NCBI GenBank assembly: GCA_003222085.1
Contig: QHUK01000017.1
Span: forward strand, 1-64,000
DNA: 64,000 nucleotides
Direction of reading: 5' to 3'
Source: Gemmatimonadota bacterium
Lineage (GTDB): Bacteria; Gemmatimonadota; Gemmatimonadetes; Gemmatimonadales; GWC2-71-9
Made by a program: the position numbers and the translations under genes. Positions 11,118-20,217 of this stretch are shown here, in pieces. Numbering within the stretch: position 1 is the stretch's first letter; the number at the start of each line of letters is the position of its first letter. A model generated the notes under the pieces. It ran no database searches. It was not told the DNA's origin and saw only the letters and a list, made by a program, of their open reading frames with translations.

Positions 11118-12121
11118 TTGGCGGCGAGATGCGCGAGCAGGTCAACGCAGCGCGCGGAATAGCCCATTTCGTTGTCGTACCACGACGACACGTGCAGGAA
11201 CGTGCCGTCGATCACGTTCGTCGAGAGCGCGTCCACGACGCTCGAGTAGAAGCTGCCGATATAGTCAACCGAGACGAGCGGCTCGTCGCTCACGTCGAGG
11301 ATGCCCTTGAGGCCCGCGCGGGCTGCCTGCTTGAAGGCGCCGTTCACCTCGTCGATGGTCGTCTTCTTCTCGACTTCCGCCGTCAGCTCCACCACGGAGA
11401 CGTCGGGGGTGGGCACGCGCAGCGAGATGCCGTCGATCTTTCCTTTCACTTCCGGTATCACGAGGCTGGTCGCCTTGGCGGCGCCGGTGGTGGTCGGGAT
11501 GATACTCAGCGCGGCGGCCCGGGCGCGGCGCAGGTCCTTGTGCGGCAAATCGAGGATCTGCTGATCGTTCGTATAGCTGTGGATCGTCGTCATGAAGCCG
11601 TGCGTGAAGCCCCAGGTGTCGAGGACGACCTTCACGACCGGCACGAGGCAATTCGTGGTGCACGAGGCGTTCGAAATGACGTGATGCTTTGCCGGGTCGT
11701 ACTTCTGGTGGTTCACCCCCATCACGATCGTGATGTCCTCACCCTTGGCGGGCGCCGAGATCACGACCTTTTTCGCGCCGGCCGCGAGGTGCTTATCGGC
11801 GTCGGGGCGGTTGGTGAAGCGCCCGGTGCTCTCGAGCACCAGGTCCACGCCCAGCGCCTTCCACGGCAGCTGCTCGGGCTCCTTGATCGCCGACACCTTT
11901 ATCGGCTTGCCGTTGACGACCAGGGCATCGCCCTGCGCCTCGACGGTCCCGGGGAAGGCGCGGTGCACGGAGTCGTACTTCAGGAGATGCGCGAGGGTCT
12001 TGGTGTCGGTAATGTCGTTCACCGCCACGAACTCCAGCGCCTGCTGCTTCATGAGCATCGCGGCCCGCAGCACGTTGCGCCCGATGCGACCGAATCCGTT
12101 GATCCCGACACGCACCGCCAT
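11114..12121 (-). CDS. gapA: Glyceraldehyde-3-phosphate dehydrogenase, type I
   Basis: NAD-dependent oxidative phosphorylation of glyceraldehyde-3-phosphate. The protein starts [20 protein letters not shown] (Rossmann loop), has the catalytic Cys in [22 protein letters not shown], and the C-terminal [10 protein letters not shown]. Length (335) is standard. A GGGGAGAG ribosome site precedes the ATG. Transcription continues into pgk and tpiA. Confidence 0.97.
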
Positions 12122-12130
12122 GGCTCTCCC

Positions 12131-12892
12131 CTAGGTGAAATCCGGCACGACCGCCCGGCCGAAGGTCACGGCCGACACCGTGCGGGCCCCGGCCCGGTCC
12201 AGCGCCCGCGCCGCCTCGGCCAGCGTAGCGCCGGTGGTGAAGACATCGTCGACGAGGACCAGCGGGCGTTGGAACGCGGAAGTCGGAAGTCGGAACGCGG
12301 AACACTCACCCGTCCTTCCGTTCCGCGTTCCACCTTCCGCGTTCCGCGTTGCAAACGCCCCCGCCACGTTCGCCAGCCGCGCCTCGGGTGTCAACGCCGT
12401 TTGCGGGACCGTGTCCCGGGTGCGGACCAGCAGGTCGACCACCGGGCGCCGCCAGCGGCGACCCAGGGCGCGTGCCAGCCGCTCACTCTGATTGTAGCCG
12501 CGTTCCCGGACGCGGGCGCGCGCGAGCGGCACGGGGACGAGCAGGGCAGCGTCCAGCGCCGGCACCTGGAGCCCGACCATCACGGCGGCGAGGTCGGTGG
12601 CGATACGGGACAGTCCGCCGTACTTGAGCGCGTGGACCGCGTCGCGCGCTCCCGCGTCGAGCCACACCGCGGAGCGCGCCAGCCCGAAGACCGCCGGCCA
12701 CCCGGCGCACAGCCGGCAGCGGCCGAACAACGGCTCGGGCTGCCCGCAGCGGGCGCACCACGGCGGACGGAGGGGGCGCCAGCGATGACGGCACACGTCG
12801 CACACCACCCGGGTCGAATCGCGGAACGACAGGAGGGCGCGGCACAGCAAGCACTCGGCCGGGAGGAGGAGCTGCTCGACCGCCTCACGCAC
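12131..12892 (-). CDS. comF: ComF-family phosphoribosyltransferase-like protein with a repeat-encoded insert
   Basis: ComF proteins take part in DNA uptake or processing of incoming DNA. The N-terminal part has the zinc-ribbon CLLC, CDVC, CARCGQ and CRLCAG pairs. The phosphoribosyltransferase core has GYNQSERLARAL and the PRPP loop VLVDDVFTTGATL. Between the usual GAF motif and VLVDDV sits an extra run (TRNAEGGTRNG, then SAFRLPTSAF) encoded by the cassette at 12271-12352; typical ComF proteins have a much shorter linker there. The start is GTG 12892, or TTG one codon earlier, overlapping the aroE stop. Confidence 0.88.
   Translation of the reverse strand: MREAVEQLLLPAECLLCRALLSFRDSTRVVCDVCRHRWRPLRPPWCARCGQPEPLFGRCRLCAGWPAVFGLARSAVWLDAGARDAVHALKYGGLSRIATDLAAVMVGLQVPALDAALLVPVPLARARVRERGYNQSERLARALGRRWRRPVVDLLVRTRDTVPQTALTPEARLANVAGAFATRNAEGGTRNGRTGECSAFRLPTSAFQRPLVLVDDVFTTGATLAEAARALDRAGARTVSAVTFGRAVVPDFT
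12271..12352. repeat. Inverted heptamer cassette (GGAACGC type) inside comF
   Basis: The left arm is five 7-base units: GGAACGC, GGAAGTC, GGAAGTC, GGAACGC, GGAACAC (12271-12305). After a short spacer the right arm is CCGTTCC, GCGTTCC, ACCTTCC, GCGTTCC, GCGTTGC (12318-12352). The arms are imperfect reverse complements (5-7 of 7 matches per unit), so RNA or single-stranded DNA could form a long hairpin in several registers. It is 82 bases long and leaves the comF frame open. The same unit family occurs at 5150 and 41363. Confidence 0.92.
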
Positions 12893-13706
12893 CAAGGGCG
12901 CGGTTCACGGCGGCGCGCATCACCTCGAGGGGTGGCGCCTGCTCCGGGAAGAAGCGGTTGAACGCCGCCGCTCCTTGATGCACCAGCACCTCACGCCCGT
13001 CTTGCGCCCGCACGCCTGCCGCGGTCAGCGTGCGCACCCACCGCGTGCCGCCGGGGGCGTAGACGAGGTCGAGAGCGGCATGCAGGCGGGCTGCGCTGTC
13101 CGCGTCGAGCGGTAGCGGATCGGCGTCCTTCAAGCCGGCCGGCGTCGCGTTGATGGCCACATCCGGCTCGAGGTTGCCCCGCGCCGCGTCCGCGCGGGTC
13201 CCCTGCCCCCGGGCCCAAGCGGCGAAGTCGTGCGCCCGGGCGGCGTTGCGCGACAGCACGTGGAGGTCGGCCTTCGCCGCGGCGGCCGCCACCGCCACCG
13301 CGCGCGCGGCGCCGCCCGTGCCGATCAGCAGCCAGCGGCCGGCGCCGTCGGCGCCGAGTTGCCGCAGGGCGGCCAAAATTCCCGCGACGTCCGTGTTGTC
13401 TCCCACGAGCGCTCCGTGCTCGGTCCAGAAGGTATTACAGGCTCCCACCCGGGCGCAGACATCGGTTTTCCGCGCGACGCATCGTTCCGCCGCTTCCTTG
13501 TGCGGCACGGTCACGTTCCCCGCCCCGCCGACGCCGGCGAGCGCGGCCAGCACGGTCGCCAGCGCCGGGGCGGGCGTGCGCAAGGCCACGTACACGGCGT
13601 CCAGACCCAGTACGTGGATCGCGGCGTTGTGCATGGAGGGGGAAAGCGAATGGGAGACGGGATCGCCGATCACCGCCAGCAGCCGCGTGCTAGCGCTGAC
13701 TTCCAC
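12885..13706 (-). CDS. aroE: Shikimate dehydrogenase
   Basis: NADPH-dependent reduction of 3-dehydroshikimate in aromatic amino-acid synthesis. Motifs are HSLSPSMHNA, NVTVPHKEAA with the catalytic Lys, GDNTDVAGI with the catalytic Asp, and the NADP loop LIGTGGAARAV. The GTG at 13706 begins VEVSASTRLLAVIGDP and overlaps the phosphatase stop by 17 bases. An upstream open stretch to 13847 has no homology. Confidence 0.94.
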   Translation of the reverse strand: MEVSASTRLLAVIGDPVSHSLSPSMHNAAIHVLGLDAVYVALRTPAPALATVLAALAGVGGAGNVTVPHKEAAERCVARKTDVCARVGACNTFWTEHGALVGDNTDVAGILAALRQLGADGAGRWLLIGTGGAARAVAVAAAAAKADLHVLSRNAARAHDFAAWARGQGTRADAARGNLEPDVAINATPAGLKDADPLPLDADSAARLHAALDLVYAPGGTRWVRTLTAAGVRAQDGREVLVHQGAAAFNRFFPEQAPPLEVMRAAVNRALGA

Positions 13707-14184
13707 TCGCGAACTCTTTGACGATGCGCTCCACCGCGGTCTGCAGCAGCGCCTCGAGCTCGGCGCAGGTGTCGCGATACACATCCAGGTCGCCACCGAA
13801 GGGGTCGCTGACCTCGGCGTCGTCTCCCTCGCGGCCGGCGTACTCACCGAGCACGAACACGTGACCCTCCCCGCCCAGCTCGTCCACCCGCGCCCGGTGG
13901 TGCCGCGCCATGGTGAGGATCAGGTCGGCGCCGTCGACGAGCTCGCGCGTCAGCAGCCGCGCTCGGTGGCCCGAGAGATCGAGCCCGCGCTCGAGGCCCA
14001 CGAGATACGCCCCTTCGGACACCGGCGCCCCGTCCCAGGCCCCGGTGCCGGCCGAGGCGACCGCGATCCCCTCGATCCCGCGCTCCACCAGGGCGCGCTC
14101 GAGCAGGGCCGCCGCGAGCGGACTGCGGCAGATGTTCCCGGTGCACACGAGCAGGATCCGTTTCGTGTTCGGTTCCTCGGTCAC
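13690..14184 (-). CDS. Low-molecular-weight protein-tyrosine-phosphatase family protein
   Basis: The 164-residue protein opens with the phosphatase loop VCTGNICRSPLAAALL (CX5R-S), and has the general-acid Asp in SDPFGGDLDVYRDTC. These are the catalytic features of low-molecular-weight phosphotyrosine phosphatases; arsenate reductases share the fold but use extra cysteines not seen here. The GTG start overlaps the tsaC stop by 4 bases. Its substrate is not evident; in other bacteria such enzymes act on tyrosine kinases or arginine-phosphorylated proteins. Confidence 0.9.
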   Translation of the reverse strand: MTEEPNTKRILLVCTGNICRSPLAAALLERALVERGIEGIAVASAGTGAWDGAPVSEGAYLVGLERGLDLSGHRARLLTRELVDGADLILTMARHHRARVDELGGEGHVFVLGEYAGREGDDAEVSDPFGGDLDVYRDTCAELEALLQTAVERIVKEFASGSQR

Positions 14185-14834
14185 GGAGCGAGCCGTCCCG
14201 CGGCGCGTCGCAGCTCGCCGAGCGTCAGCGCCCCGTCCCGGATCAGCCGGGGCACGGGCTGCGTGCAGTCAACGACGGTCGATGGCGGAGAGTTTCCCAG
14301 GACGCCGCCGTCCAGCACGAGCAGCGTCCCCGCCTCGACCGCCGGCGCGAAGTCCCGCACGATCGCCTCGGCGCCCGGCGCCGGCGGACTCCCCGGCAAA
14401 TTAGCCGATGTGGACGTCACGGGCTCCCCCAGTGCCCGCACCAACCTGGCCATCCCGCGATGGGAGGTCCAGCGTACAGCGATGCCGCCCTCCGGGCCCC
14501 GCAGCACGTCCGGCAGGCGGCCACTCCCCCCGGGGAGTACCAGCGTGAGCGGCCCCGGCCAGAAGGCGCGCGCCAGTGCGCTCGCCGACTCGCTGAACGC
14601 GAGGCCCTGCGCCTCCGCCATATCCCGGTCGGCGACCAGCAACAGGAACGGCTTGCCCGGCCGCCGGCCCTTGAGGCGTGCCACCGCCAGCACCTCCGGG
14701 CCCCGCGCCCGTGAGCCCAGGCCGTACACCGTCTCCGTCGGATAGGCGATCAGCCCGCCCTGCCCGAGATGCGCGAGCACCCGAGGGAGCGCGGCCGTCA
14801 CTTCCTCGTCGGTCCGGAAGGGAATCCCGGTCAC
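14181..14834 (-). CDS. tsaC: L-threonylcarbamoyladenylate synthase (Sua5/YrdC family)
   Basis: Makes threonylcarbamoyl-AMP from threonine, bicarbonate and ATP for the t6A37 modification of ANN-decoding tRNAs. Signature stretches are IAYPTETVYGLG, LKGRRPGKPF, WPGPLTLVL and TSTSANLPGSP. The length (217) fits the single-domain form without the Sua5 C-terminal domain. GTG start, 4-base overlap with ispD. Confidence 0.93.
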   Translation of the reverse strand: MTGIPFRTDEEVTAALPRVLAHLGQGGLIAYPTETVYGLGSRARGPEVLAVARLKGRRPGKPFLLLVADRDMAEAQGLAFSESASALARAFWPGPLTLVLPGGSGRLPDVLRGPEGGIAVRWTSHRGMARLVRALGEPVTSTSANLPGSPPAPGAEAIVRDFAPAVEAGTLLVLDGGVLGNSPPSTVVDCTQPVPRLIRDGALTLGELRRAAGRLAP

Positions 14835-15535
14835 CGCAGCTCACGCGCCAGCGCCTCGGCGACCCGGAAATCGTCGCCGGTCGTGACCTTGAGATTGTAC
14901 GGCGAGTCGGGGACGACCTCCACGGGGAAGCCCGCGCGCTCGCACAGCTCCGCGTCGTCGGTGGGCGCGGCATCGCCGTTCGCGAGCCCTGCGTACGCTC
15001 GCTCGATCATGGCTCGCGGGAACCCCTGCGGCGTCTGCGCCCGCCAGAGCCGGTTTCGTGGTACGGTTTTCGTGATACGCTCTTGCTCGACGTCTTTGAC
15101 AGTATCGGAAACCGGTATCGCCGCCACGGCGCCGACCCCCGCACGGGCCTTGGCGAGCACTCCGTCGATCGTCTCCCGGGTTACGAACGGGCGCGCGGCG
15201 TCGTGCACCAGCACCACGGCGGCGTGCGGTGGCAGCGCCGCGAGGCCGGCCCGCACCGATTCGGCCCGTGTGGCGCCGCCGGCGACGAGCCCCAGCCGGT
15301 CGCCCACCAGCTTCGCCAGCCACTCGGGCGGTCGCGCCTCGAATCCCGCCGGCACGACCACGATCACCTGCCCGACGTCGGGGTGGGACGTGAACGGCCG
15401 CAGTGCGCGCAACAGCATCGGAACGCCGTGAATCGGCCGGAACTGTTTCGGTTCGCCGGGGCCGGCGCGTACGCCGGCTCCGGCTGCCACGACCACGACG
15501 CCAGCGTCAGGCCGCGAGTCGCCGGGCGAGGTCAC
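14831..15535 (-). CDS. ispD: 2-C-methyl-D-erythritol 4-phosphate cytidylyltransferase
   Basis: Third step of the MEP isoprenoid pathway, coupling CTP to methylerythritol phosphate. It shows VVVAAGAGVRAGPGEPKQF (nucleotide loop with Lys), VLVHDAARPFVT and the C-terminal PYNLKVTTGDDF. The GTG start at 15535 overlaps the 3' end of radA by 29 bases; a slightly later start would remove most of the overlap but I see no better codon. No ispF is adjacent. Confidence 0.94.
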   Translation of the reverse strand: MTSPGDSRPDAGVVVVAAGAGVRAGPGEPKQFRPIHGVPMLLRALRPFTSHPDVGQVIVVVPAGFEARPPEWLAKLVGDRLGLVAGGATRAESVRAGLAALPPHAAVVLVHDAARPFVTRETIDGVLAKARAGVGAVAAIPVSDTVKDVEQERITKTVPRNRLWRAQTPQGFPRAMIERAYAGLANGDAAPTDDAELCERAGFPVEVVPDSPYNLKVTTGDDFRVAEALARELR

Positions 15536-16865
15536 CGATGCCGTCCATGCCGACCAGATCGAGCCCGGGCAGGCTCACGCGCGAGCGGGCGGACAGGAAC
15601 ACGCGGCGGAACCCCTGGCGCGCCGCTTCCCCGAGCCGTCGCTCGACTGCGCTCACGGGGCGGATCTCACCGCCCAGGCCGACCTCCCCCAGGAACACGG
15701 CGTCGGCCGGGAGCGGTCGGTCGTGCACGCTCGAGACCAGCGCCGCCACGACCGCGAGATCGGTCGAGGGCTCGATCAGCCGCACGCCGCCCGTCACGTT
15801 GACGAACACGTCCCGCTCGCCAAACGGCAGGCCGCCGCGGCGCTCGAGGACCGCGAGCAGCACCGCCAAGCGGCGATGGTCGAGTCCCGTGGCCACGCGC
15901 TGTGGTGTGCCGAAGCCGGTCTTCGCCGCCAGGGCCTGGATTTCCACCAGGAGGGGGCGGGTCCCTTCCATCAGGGCGGTCACCGCGGAGCCGGAGACGC
16001 CCGTACTGCGCCCCGCCAGGAACGCCGCCGCCGGGTCCGCGACGGGCTCGAGACCGGCTCCCGTCATGGCGAACACGCCGATCTCGTCCACGGAGCCGAA
16101 GCGGTTCTTCACGGCTCGCAGGATTCGGTGATCCAGCGTGCTCTCGCCTTCGAAATAGAGGACCGTGTCCACGATGTGCTCGAGCGTCTTGGGACCCGCG
16201 ATGCCGCCCCCCTTGGTCACGTGCCCGACGAGCAGCACCGCGGGCCCCGCCTCCTTCGCGAAACGCATGAGCCGCGCCGCGCACTCCCGCACCTGGCCCA
16301 CGTTCCCGGGCGCGCCCTCGAGCTCATCGGTATAGGTGGTCTGGATCGAGTCGACGAACACCACGCGGGCGCCCAGCGCGTGTGCGTGATAGGTGATCGC
16401 CTCGAGTCGCGTCTCGCCCAGCACGTGCACCGCGCCGGCATCGACCGTCAGCCGCTCGGCCCGTAACCGGATCTGATCGGGCGCCTCCTCCCCGGACACA
16501 TACAACGTGGGAACGCCCGCCTGCTCGAGCCGAGCGGCACACTGCAGCAGGAGGGTAGACTTGCCGATGCCGGGCTCGCCGCCCACGAGCACCACGGACC
16601 CGGGCACGATGCCGCCGCCCAGGACGAAGTCGAACTCTCGAAGGCCGGTTTGCCACCGCTCGAACCCCGCCGCTCCCACGGCGGACAGCCGGACGGGCGG
16701 AGTGCCGGACGGGACGGCGCGTTTTCTGTCCGCCCGTCCGCCCGATCGCCCGACCGGCTCTTCCACCAGCGTATTCCACGCCCCGCACGCCTCGCAGCGC
16801 CCGCCCCATTTCGGTTGCTCCGCGCCGCAGTCGGTGCAGCGGAACACCGAGCCGGCCTTACCCAC
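15507..16865 (-). CDS. radA: DNA repair protein RadA
   Basis: RecA-like ATPase and branch-migration helicase in recombinational repair. It has an N-terminal zinc finger (CTDCGAEQPKWGGRCEACGAW), the Walker A GGEPGIGKSTLLLQ, the RadA-specific KNRFGSVDEIGVF and a C-terminal Lon-like domain (FVNVTGGVRL to PVSAVERRL). Between the zinc finger and the ATPase domain, residues such as GRSGGRADRKRAVPSG are encoded by an octamer cassette (16678-16759). GTG start, 8-base overlap with dnaB. Confidence 0.95.
   Translation of the reverse strand: MGKAGSVFRCTDCGAEQPKWGGRCEACGAWNTLVEEPVGRSGGRADRKRAVPSGTPPVRLSAVGAAGFERWQTGLREFDFVLGGGIVPGSVVLVGGEPGIGKSTLLLQCAARLEQAGVPTLYVSGEEAPDQIRLRAERLTVDAGAVHVLGETRLEAITYHAHALGARVVFVDSIQTTYTDELEGAPGNVGQVRECAARLMRFAKEAGPAVLLVGHVTKGGGIAGPKTLEHIVDTVLYFEGESTLDHRILRAVKNRFGSVDEIGVFAMTGAGLEPVADPAAAFLAGRSTGVSGSAVTALMEGTRPLLVEIQALAAKTGFGTPQRVATGLDHRRLAVLLAVLERRGGLPFGERDVFVNVTGGVRLIEPSTDLAVVAALVSSVHDRPLPADAVFLGEVGLGGEIRPVSAVERRLGEAARQGFRRVFLSARSRVSLPGLDLVGMDGIGDLARRLAA
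16678..16759. repeat. Inverted octamer cassette (GTCCGCCC type) inside radA
   Basis: The left arm is five 8-base units: ACGGCGGA, CAGCCGGA, CGGGCGGA, GTGCCGGA, CGGGACGG (16678-16717). After a 10-base loop the right arm is GTCCGCCC, GTCCGCCC, GATCGCCC, GACCGGCT (16728-16759). The right unit is the reverse complement of the left consensus. It lies in the variable linker of RadA and keeps the frame open. The same units recur in the M16 peptidase gene at 59061. Confidence 0.88.
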
Positions 16866-18279
16866 GGGCGGCCTCGGGCGGCGATTCGCGCGCGGTGTAG
16901 TTGTCGAAGCGCGTGTATTCCTTCTTGAAGAACAGCTTGACGGTCCCCGTCGGGCCGTTGCGCTGCTTGCCCACGATGAGCTCCGCCAGGCCCTCGATGG
17001 TCTCGTTCGTCTTGGGGTCGATGGGACCGTCGTAGAACTCCTGGCGATAGATGAAGCACACGACGTCGGCGTCCTGCTCGATCGCCCCGGACTCCCGCAG
17101 GTCCGAGAGCTGGGGCCGCCGATGCTCGCCCCCGCGCTGCTCGGGGGCGCGGGAGAGCTGGGACAGCGCCACCACGGGAACGTCCAGTTCCTTGGCCAGG
17201 GCCTTGAGCGAGCGGGAAATGAAGGAGATCTCCTGCTGGCGGCTCTCGGAGTCGGTCGGGCCCTGCATCATCTGGAGATAATCGACCACGACCAGGCCGA
17301 TGTCGTGCTCCGCCTTGAGGCGGCGCGCCTTGGAGCGCATGGCGAGAGGCGAGAGCATCGCCGAGTCGTCGATCCAGATCGGCGCCGTGCCCAGCAGACC
17401 CGCCGCGCGGGCGAGCTTCGGATAGTCGTCGTCGCGCAGCTGACCCCGTCGCAGCCGCTGCGCGTCCACCAGGCCCTCGGAGCAGAGCAGTCGCTGCACC
17501 AGCTGCTCCTTCGACATCTCGAGCGAGAAGACCGCGATCCCGACGTTGTGCTCGATGGCGGCGTGCTGCACGACGTTGAGCGCGAGCGCCGTCTTCCCCA
17601 TCGACGGCCGCGCCGCGACGATCACGAGGTCGCCGCGCTGAAACCCGGCGGTGAGCCGGTCCAGGTCGGTGAAGCCCGTCGCCACGCCGGTGAGCGCGCC
17701 CTGGGTGGTGTGCAGCTGCTCGATGCGCTCCATCGTCGGCCAGATCAGCTCTTTCAGCCGGATGAACTCCTCGGCGCGCCGGAACTGGGCGACCTGGAAC
17801 ACGCGGTGCTCGGCGTTGTCGAGCACCTCGACAGAGGAGGTGCGGCCCTCGTAGGCGTCCTGGATGATCGCCGTGGCCGCCTCGATCAGCCGCCGCAGCA
17901 CCGCCTTGTCCCGAACGATCTTGGCGTGATACTCGACGTTGGCGGCGGTCGGGACCACGTCGATCAGACCCCCGAGGTACTCCATCCCTCCGGCGCGATC
18001 CAGGTCCCCGCGCCGCAGCAGCTCGTCGCGCAGGGTGACGGGATCGATCACGTCGCCCCGCTCGGTGAGCGCGATCATCGAGCGGAACAGCAGCCGATGC
18101 CCCTCGCGGTAGAACATCGTGTCGTCGAGCAGCTCGGCGGACTTGAGCGCCGCGTCCTGGTCGAGCAGCATGGCGCCGAGCACCGCCTGCTCCGCTTCGT
18201 TGCTCCACGGAGTCTGGCGGCCCGCGAATTCGGGAGTCGAGCGCTCAGCCGATGAGACGGCGGGCGATGCGGACGTCAT
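16858..18279 (-). CDS. dnaB: Replicative DNA helicase DnaB
   Basis: Hexameric 5'-3' helicase at the replication fork. The N-terminal domain begins WSNEAEQAVLGAML; the RecA-like domain has Walker A ARPSMGKTALAL, EMSKEQLVQRLL, Walker B VVVDYLQMM and SQLSRAPEQR, with RESGAIEQDADVV. Length (473) is normal and no intein is present. Its start overlaps the uracil-DNA glycosylase stop by 35 bases. Confidence 0.96.
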   Translation of the reverse strand: MTSASPAVSSAERSTPEFAGRQTPWSNEAEQAVLGAMLLDQDAALKSAELLDDTMFYREGHRLLFRSMIALTERGDVIDPVTLRDELLRRGDLDRAGGMEYLGGLIDVVPTAANVEYHAKIVRDKAVLRRLIEAATAIIQDAYEGRTSSVEVLDNAEHRVFQVAQFRRAEEFIRLKELIWPTMERIEQLHTTQGALTGVATGFTDLDRLTAGFQRGDLVIVAARPSMGKTALALNVVQHAAIEHNVGIAVFSLEMSKEQLVQRLLCSEGLVDAQRLRRGQLRDDDYPKLARAAGLLGTAPIWIDDSAMLSPLAMRSKARRLKAEHDIGLVVVDYLQMMQGPTDSESRQQEISFISRSLKALAKELDVPVVALSQLSRAPEQRGGEHRRPQLSDLRESGAIEQDADVVCFIYRQEFYDGPIDPKTNETIEGLAELIVGKQRNGPTGTVKLFFKKEYTRFDNYTARESPPEAARG

Positions 18280-19027
18280 CCCAGGTCGGTTTCTTCCAGT
18301 TCGGGTTGCGCAGCAGGGCAGCCGGATGATACGTCACGATCAAGGGAATACCGCGGAATCGGTGCACCTGGTTCCGCAGCGCCCCCAACGACTGTTTGGT
18401 GTTGAGCAGCGTCTGCGCGGCCGTCCCGCCCATCGCGAGGATCACCTTCGGCTTCACGATCTCGATCTGGCGGAACAGGTACGGTATGCACGCGGCGATC
18501 TCGTCGAATTGCGGCATGCGGTTCTCGGGCGGCCGGCATTTGACCACGTTGCAGATGAAGACCCGTTCGCGGGGCAGTTCGATCGCGCCCAGAATCTTGG
18601 TCAGGAGCTCGCCCGCCGGGCCGACGAACGGCCGTCCGGTGTCGTCTTCCACCCGTCCCGGCCCTTCGCCCACCACGACGAGTCGGGCCTCCGGCGGTCC
18701 TTCCCCGGGGACCGTGTGCCGGCGGGCCTCGCACAGCCGGCACTTGGTGCAGCTCGCCACGAGCCCCGCGATCGCCTCGAGCGAGGCCGCCTGCGGCACC
18801 GGGTCGTTCGAGAACAGGTCGCCGCCGGGGGGATCATAGGAAATTCCGGGTGGGGGAAGATCCGATGCCGGGAGACGGGAGGCGGGAGGCGTGGCGGCGA
18901 GTGCCGAGTGCGGCTCTCCCGTCTCCCGTCTCCCGTCTCCCGATCCTTGGGAGAGGATAACGGCGTCGCCACCCAACAGCCGCTGCTGTTCCAGGTATTC
19001 GCGCGCCAGTGCCCGCCCGTCGCTCAC
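18245..19027 (-). CDS. Uracil-DNA glycosylase, family 4 (UdgA-like), with repeat-encoded N-terminal linker
   Basis: Removes uracil from DNA. The core has the iron-sulfur Cys pair CTKCRLCEARR, the water-activating motif VGEGPGRVEDDTGRPFVGPA, FICNVVKCRPPENR and the leucine-loop-region VTYHPAALLRNP. Between a short N-terminal helix (REYLEQQRLLGG) and the core is a low-complexity linker (GDGRRETGE to ASRLPASDLPPPG) encoded by the heptamer cassette at 18870-18943. The GTG start overlaps the coaBC stop by 4 bases. Confidence 0.93.
   Translation of the reverse strand: MSDGRALAREYLEQQRLLGGDAVILSQGSGDGRRETGEPHSALAATPPASRLPASDLPPPGISYDPPGGDLFSNDPVPQAASLEAIAGLVASCTKCRLCEARRHTVPGEGPPEARLVVVGEGPGRVEDDTGRPFVGPAGELLTKILGAIELPRERVFICNVVKCRPPENRMPQFDEIAACIPYLFRQIEIVKPKVILAMGGTAAQTLLNTKQSLGALRNQVHRFRGIPLIVTYHPAALLRNPNWKKPTWDDVRIARRLIG
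18870..18943. repeat. Inverted heptamer cassette (GGGAGAC type) inside the UDG gene
   Basis: Left arm GGGAGAC, GGGAGGC, GGGAGGC, then GTGGCGG. The middle holds CGAGTGC twice, also a 7-base period. The right arm is CTCCCGT three times and CTCCCGA (18916-18943). The arms are reverse complements (GTCTCCC against GGGAGAC). It is read in frame as a linker in the glycosylase. The same unit occurs singly oriented in icd (25754). Confidence 0.9.
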
Positions 19028-20217
19028 GTCAGAGCTCGTTCCACCGCGTCGAGGATTCGTTCCGCCACGTCGCGCTTGGGAAGCAGCGGGAGCTCGATCG
19101 GCTCGTCGTCCTTCCCAATGATCGTGACGCGATTCGTGCTCACTTCGAATCCCGCGCCGGGCTCGAGCGCGTCATTCAAAACCACGAAATCGAGCACCTT
19201 ATCTTGCAACTTCTTCCGGGCCCGCGCAACGCCGTCGCCCCCGGTCTCGAGCGCGAACCCCACGACCACACATCCCGCGGGACGAGTGAGCGAGCCGAGA
19301 ATGTCGGGCGTCGCCTCGAGCTCGACCGTGAGGGCCCCCTTGGCTCGGGGCCGCTTGGTGGCGCCCGGCTGGGCGGGACGATAGTCCGCCGGCGCCGCCG
19401 CCATGATCAGGACCGCCGCGCGCTTGACGAGTGCCTGGGCCGCGCGCTGCATCTCCGCGGTGGTTTCGACGCGATGCGCGGTCACCCCGAACGGGAGCGG
19501 CAGGTCGCTCGGTCCCGACACCAGGACGACGTCCGCGCCGCGCGCATAGGCGGCCTCGGCGAGCGCGTAGCCCATGCGGCCGCTCGACGGGTTGGTGACG
19601 ACGCGCACGGGGTCGAGATGCTCACGGGTGGGGCCGGCGGTCACGACGACGTTCTTCCCCTGCCACGGCGCTCGCTGCAGCAGCAGCCGCTCCGCCGCCG
19701 CGAGAATGGCCTCGGGCTCGCTCATCCGGCCGGGACGGTCGCTCGGTCCCTCGGCGAGGGGGCCCGTGTCCGGCCCCACCAGGTGCCAGCCGCGCGCGAC
19801 GAGCCCTTTCAGGTTGGCGCGCGTCGCGGGATGGGCGTACATCGCGTCGTTCATCGCGGGCGCGGCCAGCACGGGCCCCGTCCGGGCGAGCAACAACGCG
19901 GTGAGCACGTCGTCCGCGAGCCCCATCGCGGCGCGGGCCAGCACGTTGGCGGTGGCCGGCGCGACGATCACGAGGTCCGGCTCTCGCGCGAGCCCGATGT
20001 GCGCGAGCGCCCGGTCCCGCTCCCACAGGGAGGTGAGGACCGGGCGCCCGGTGAGCGCCTCGAAGGTGACCGGCCGCACGAACTCGGCGGCGGCAGCGGT
20101 GAGCACTACGTCCACCGCCGCTCCGGCTTCGGTGAGCCGGCGGGCGAGCGTGCAGCTCTTGTAGCACGCGATCCCGCCCGACACGCCGAGCACGACGTGC
20201 CGGCCGGCGAACGGCAT
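19024..20217 (-). CDS. coaBC: Bifunctional phosphopantothenoylcysteine decarboxylase/phosphopantothenate-cysteine ligase
   Basis: Two steps of coenzyme A synthesis. The N-terminal flavoprotein domain (CoaC) has GVSGGIACYKS, APATANVLARAAMGLADD with the active Asn region, and APAMNDAMY. The C-terminal ligase domain (CoaB) has VTAGPTREHLDPVR, NPSSGRMGYALAEA, AAAPADYRP and NDALEPGAGFEVSTN. Its ATG shares one base with the rpoZ stop. The order gmk-rpoZ-coaBC is widely conserved. Confidence 0.96.
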   Translation of the reverse strand: MPFAGRHVVLGVSGGIACYKSCTLARRLTEAGAAVDVVLTAAAAEFVRPVTFEALTGRPVLTSLWERDRALAHIGLAREPDLVIVAPATANVLARAAMGLADDVLTALLLARTGPVLAAPAMNDAMYAHPATRANLKGLVARGWHLVGPDTGPLAEGPSDRPGRMSEPEAILAAAERLLLQRAPWQGKNVVVTAGPTREHLDPVRVVTNPSSGRMGYALAEAAYARGADVVLVSGPSDLPLPFGVTAHRVETTAEMQRAAQALVKRAAVLIMAAAPADYRPAQPGATKRPRAKGALTVELEATPDILGSLTRPAGCVVVGFALETGGDGVARARKKLQDKVLDFVVLNDALEPGAGFEVSTNRVTIIGKDDEPIELPLLPKRDVAERILDAVERALT

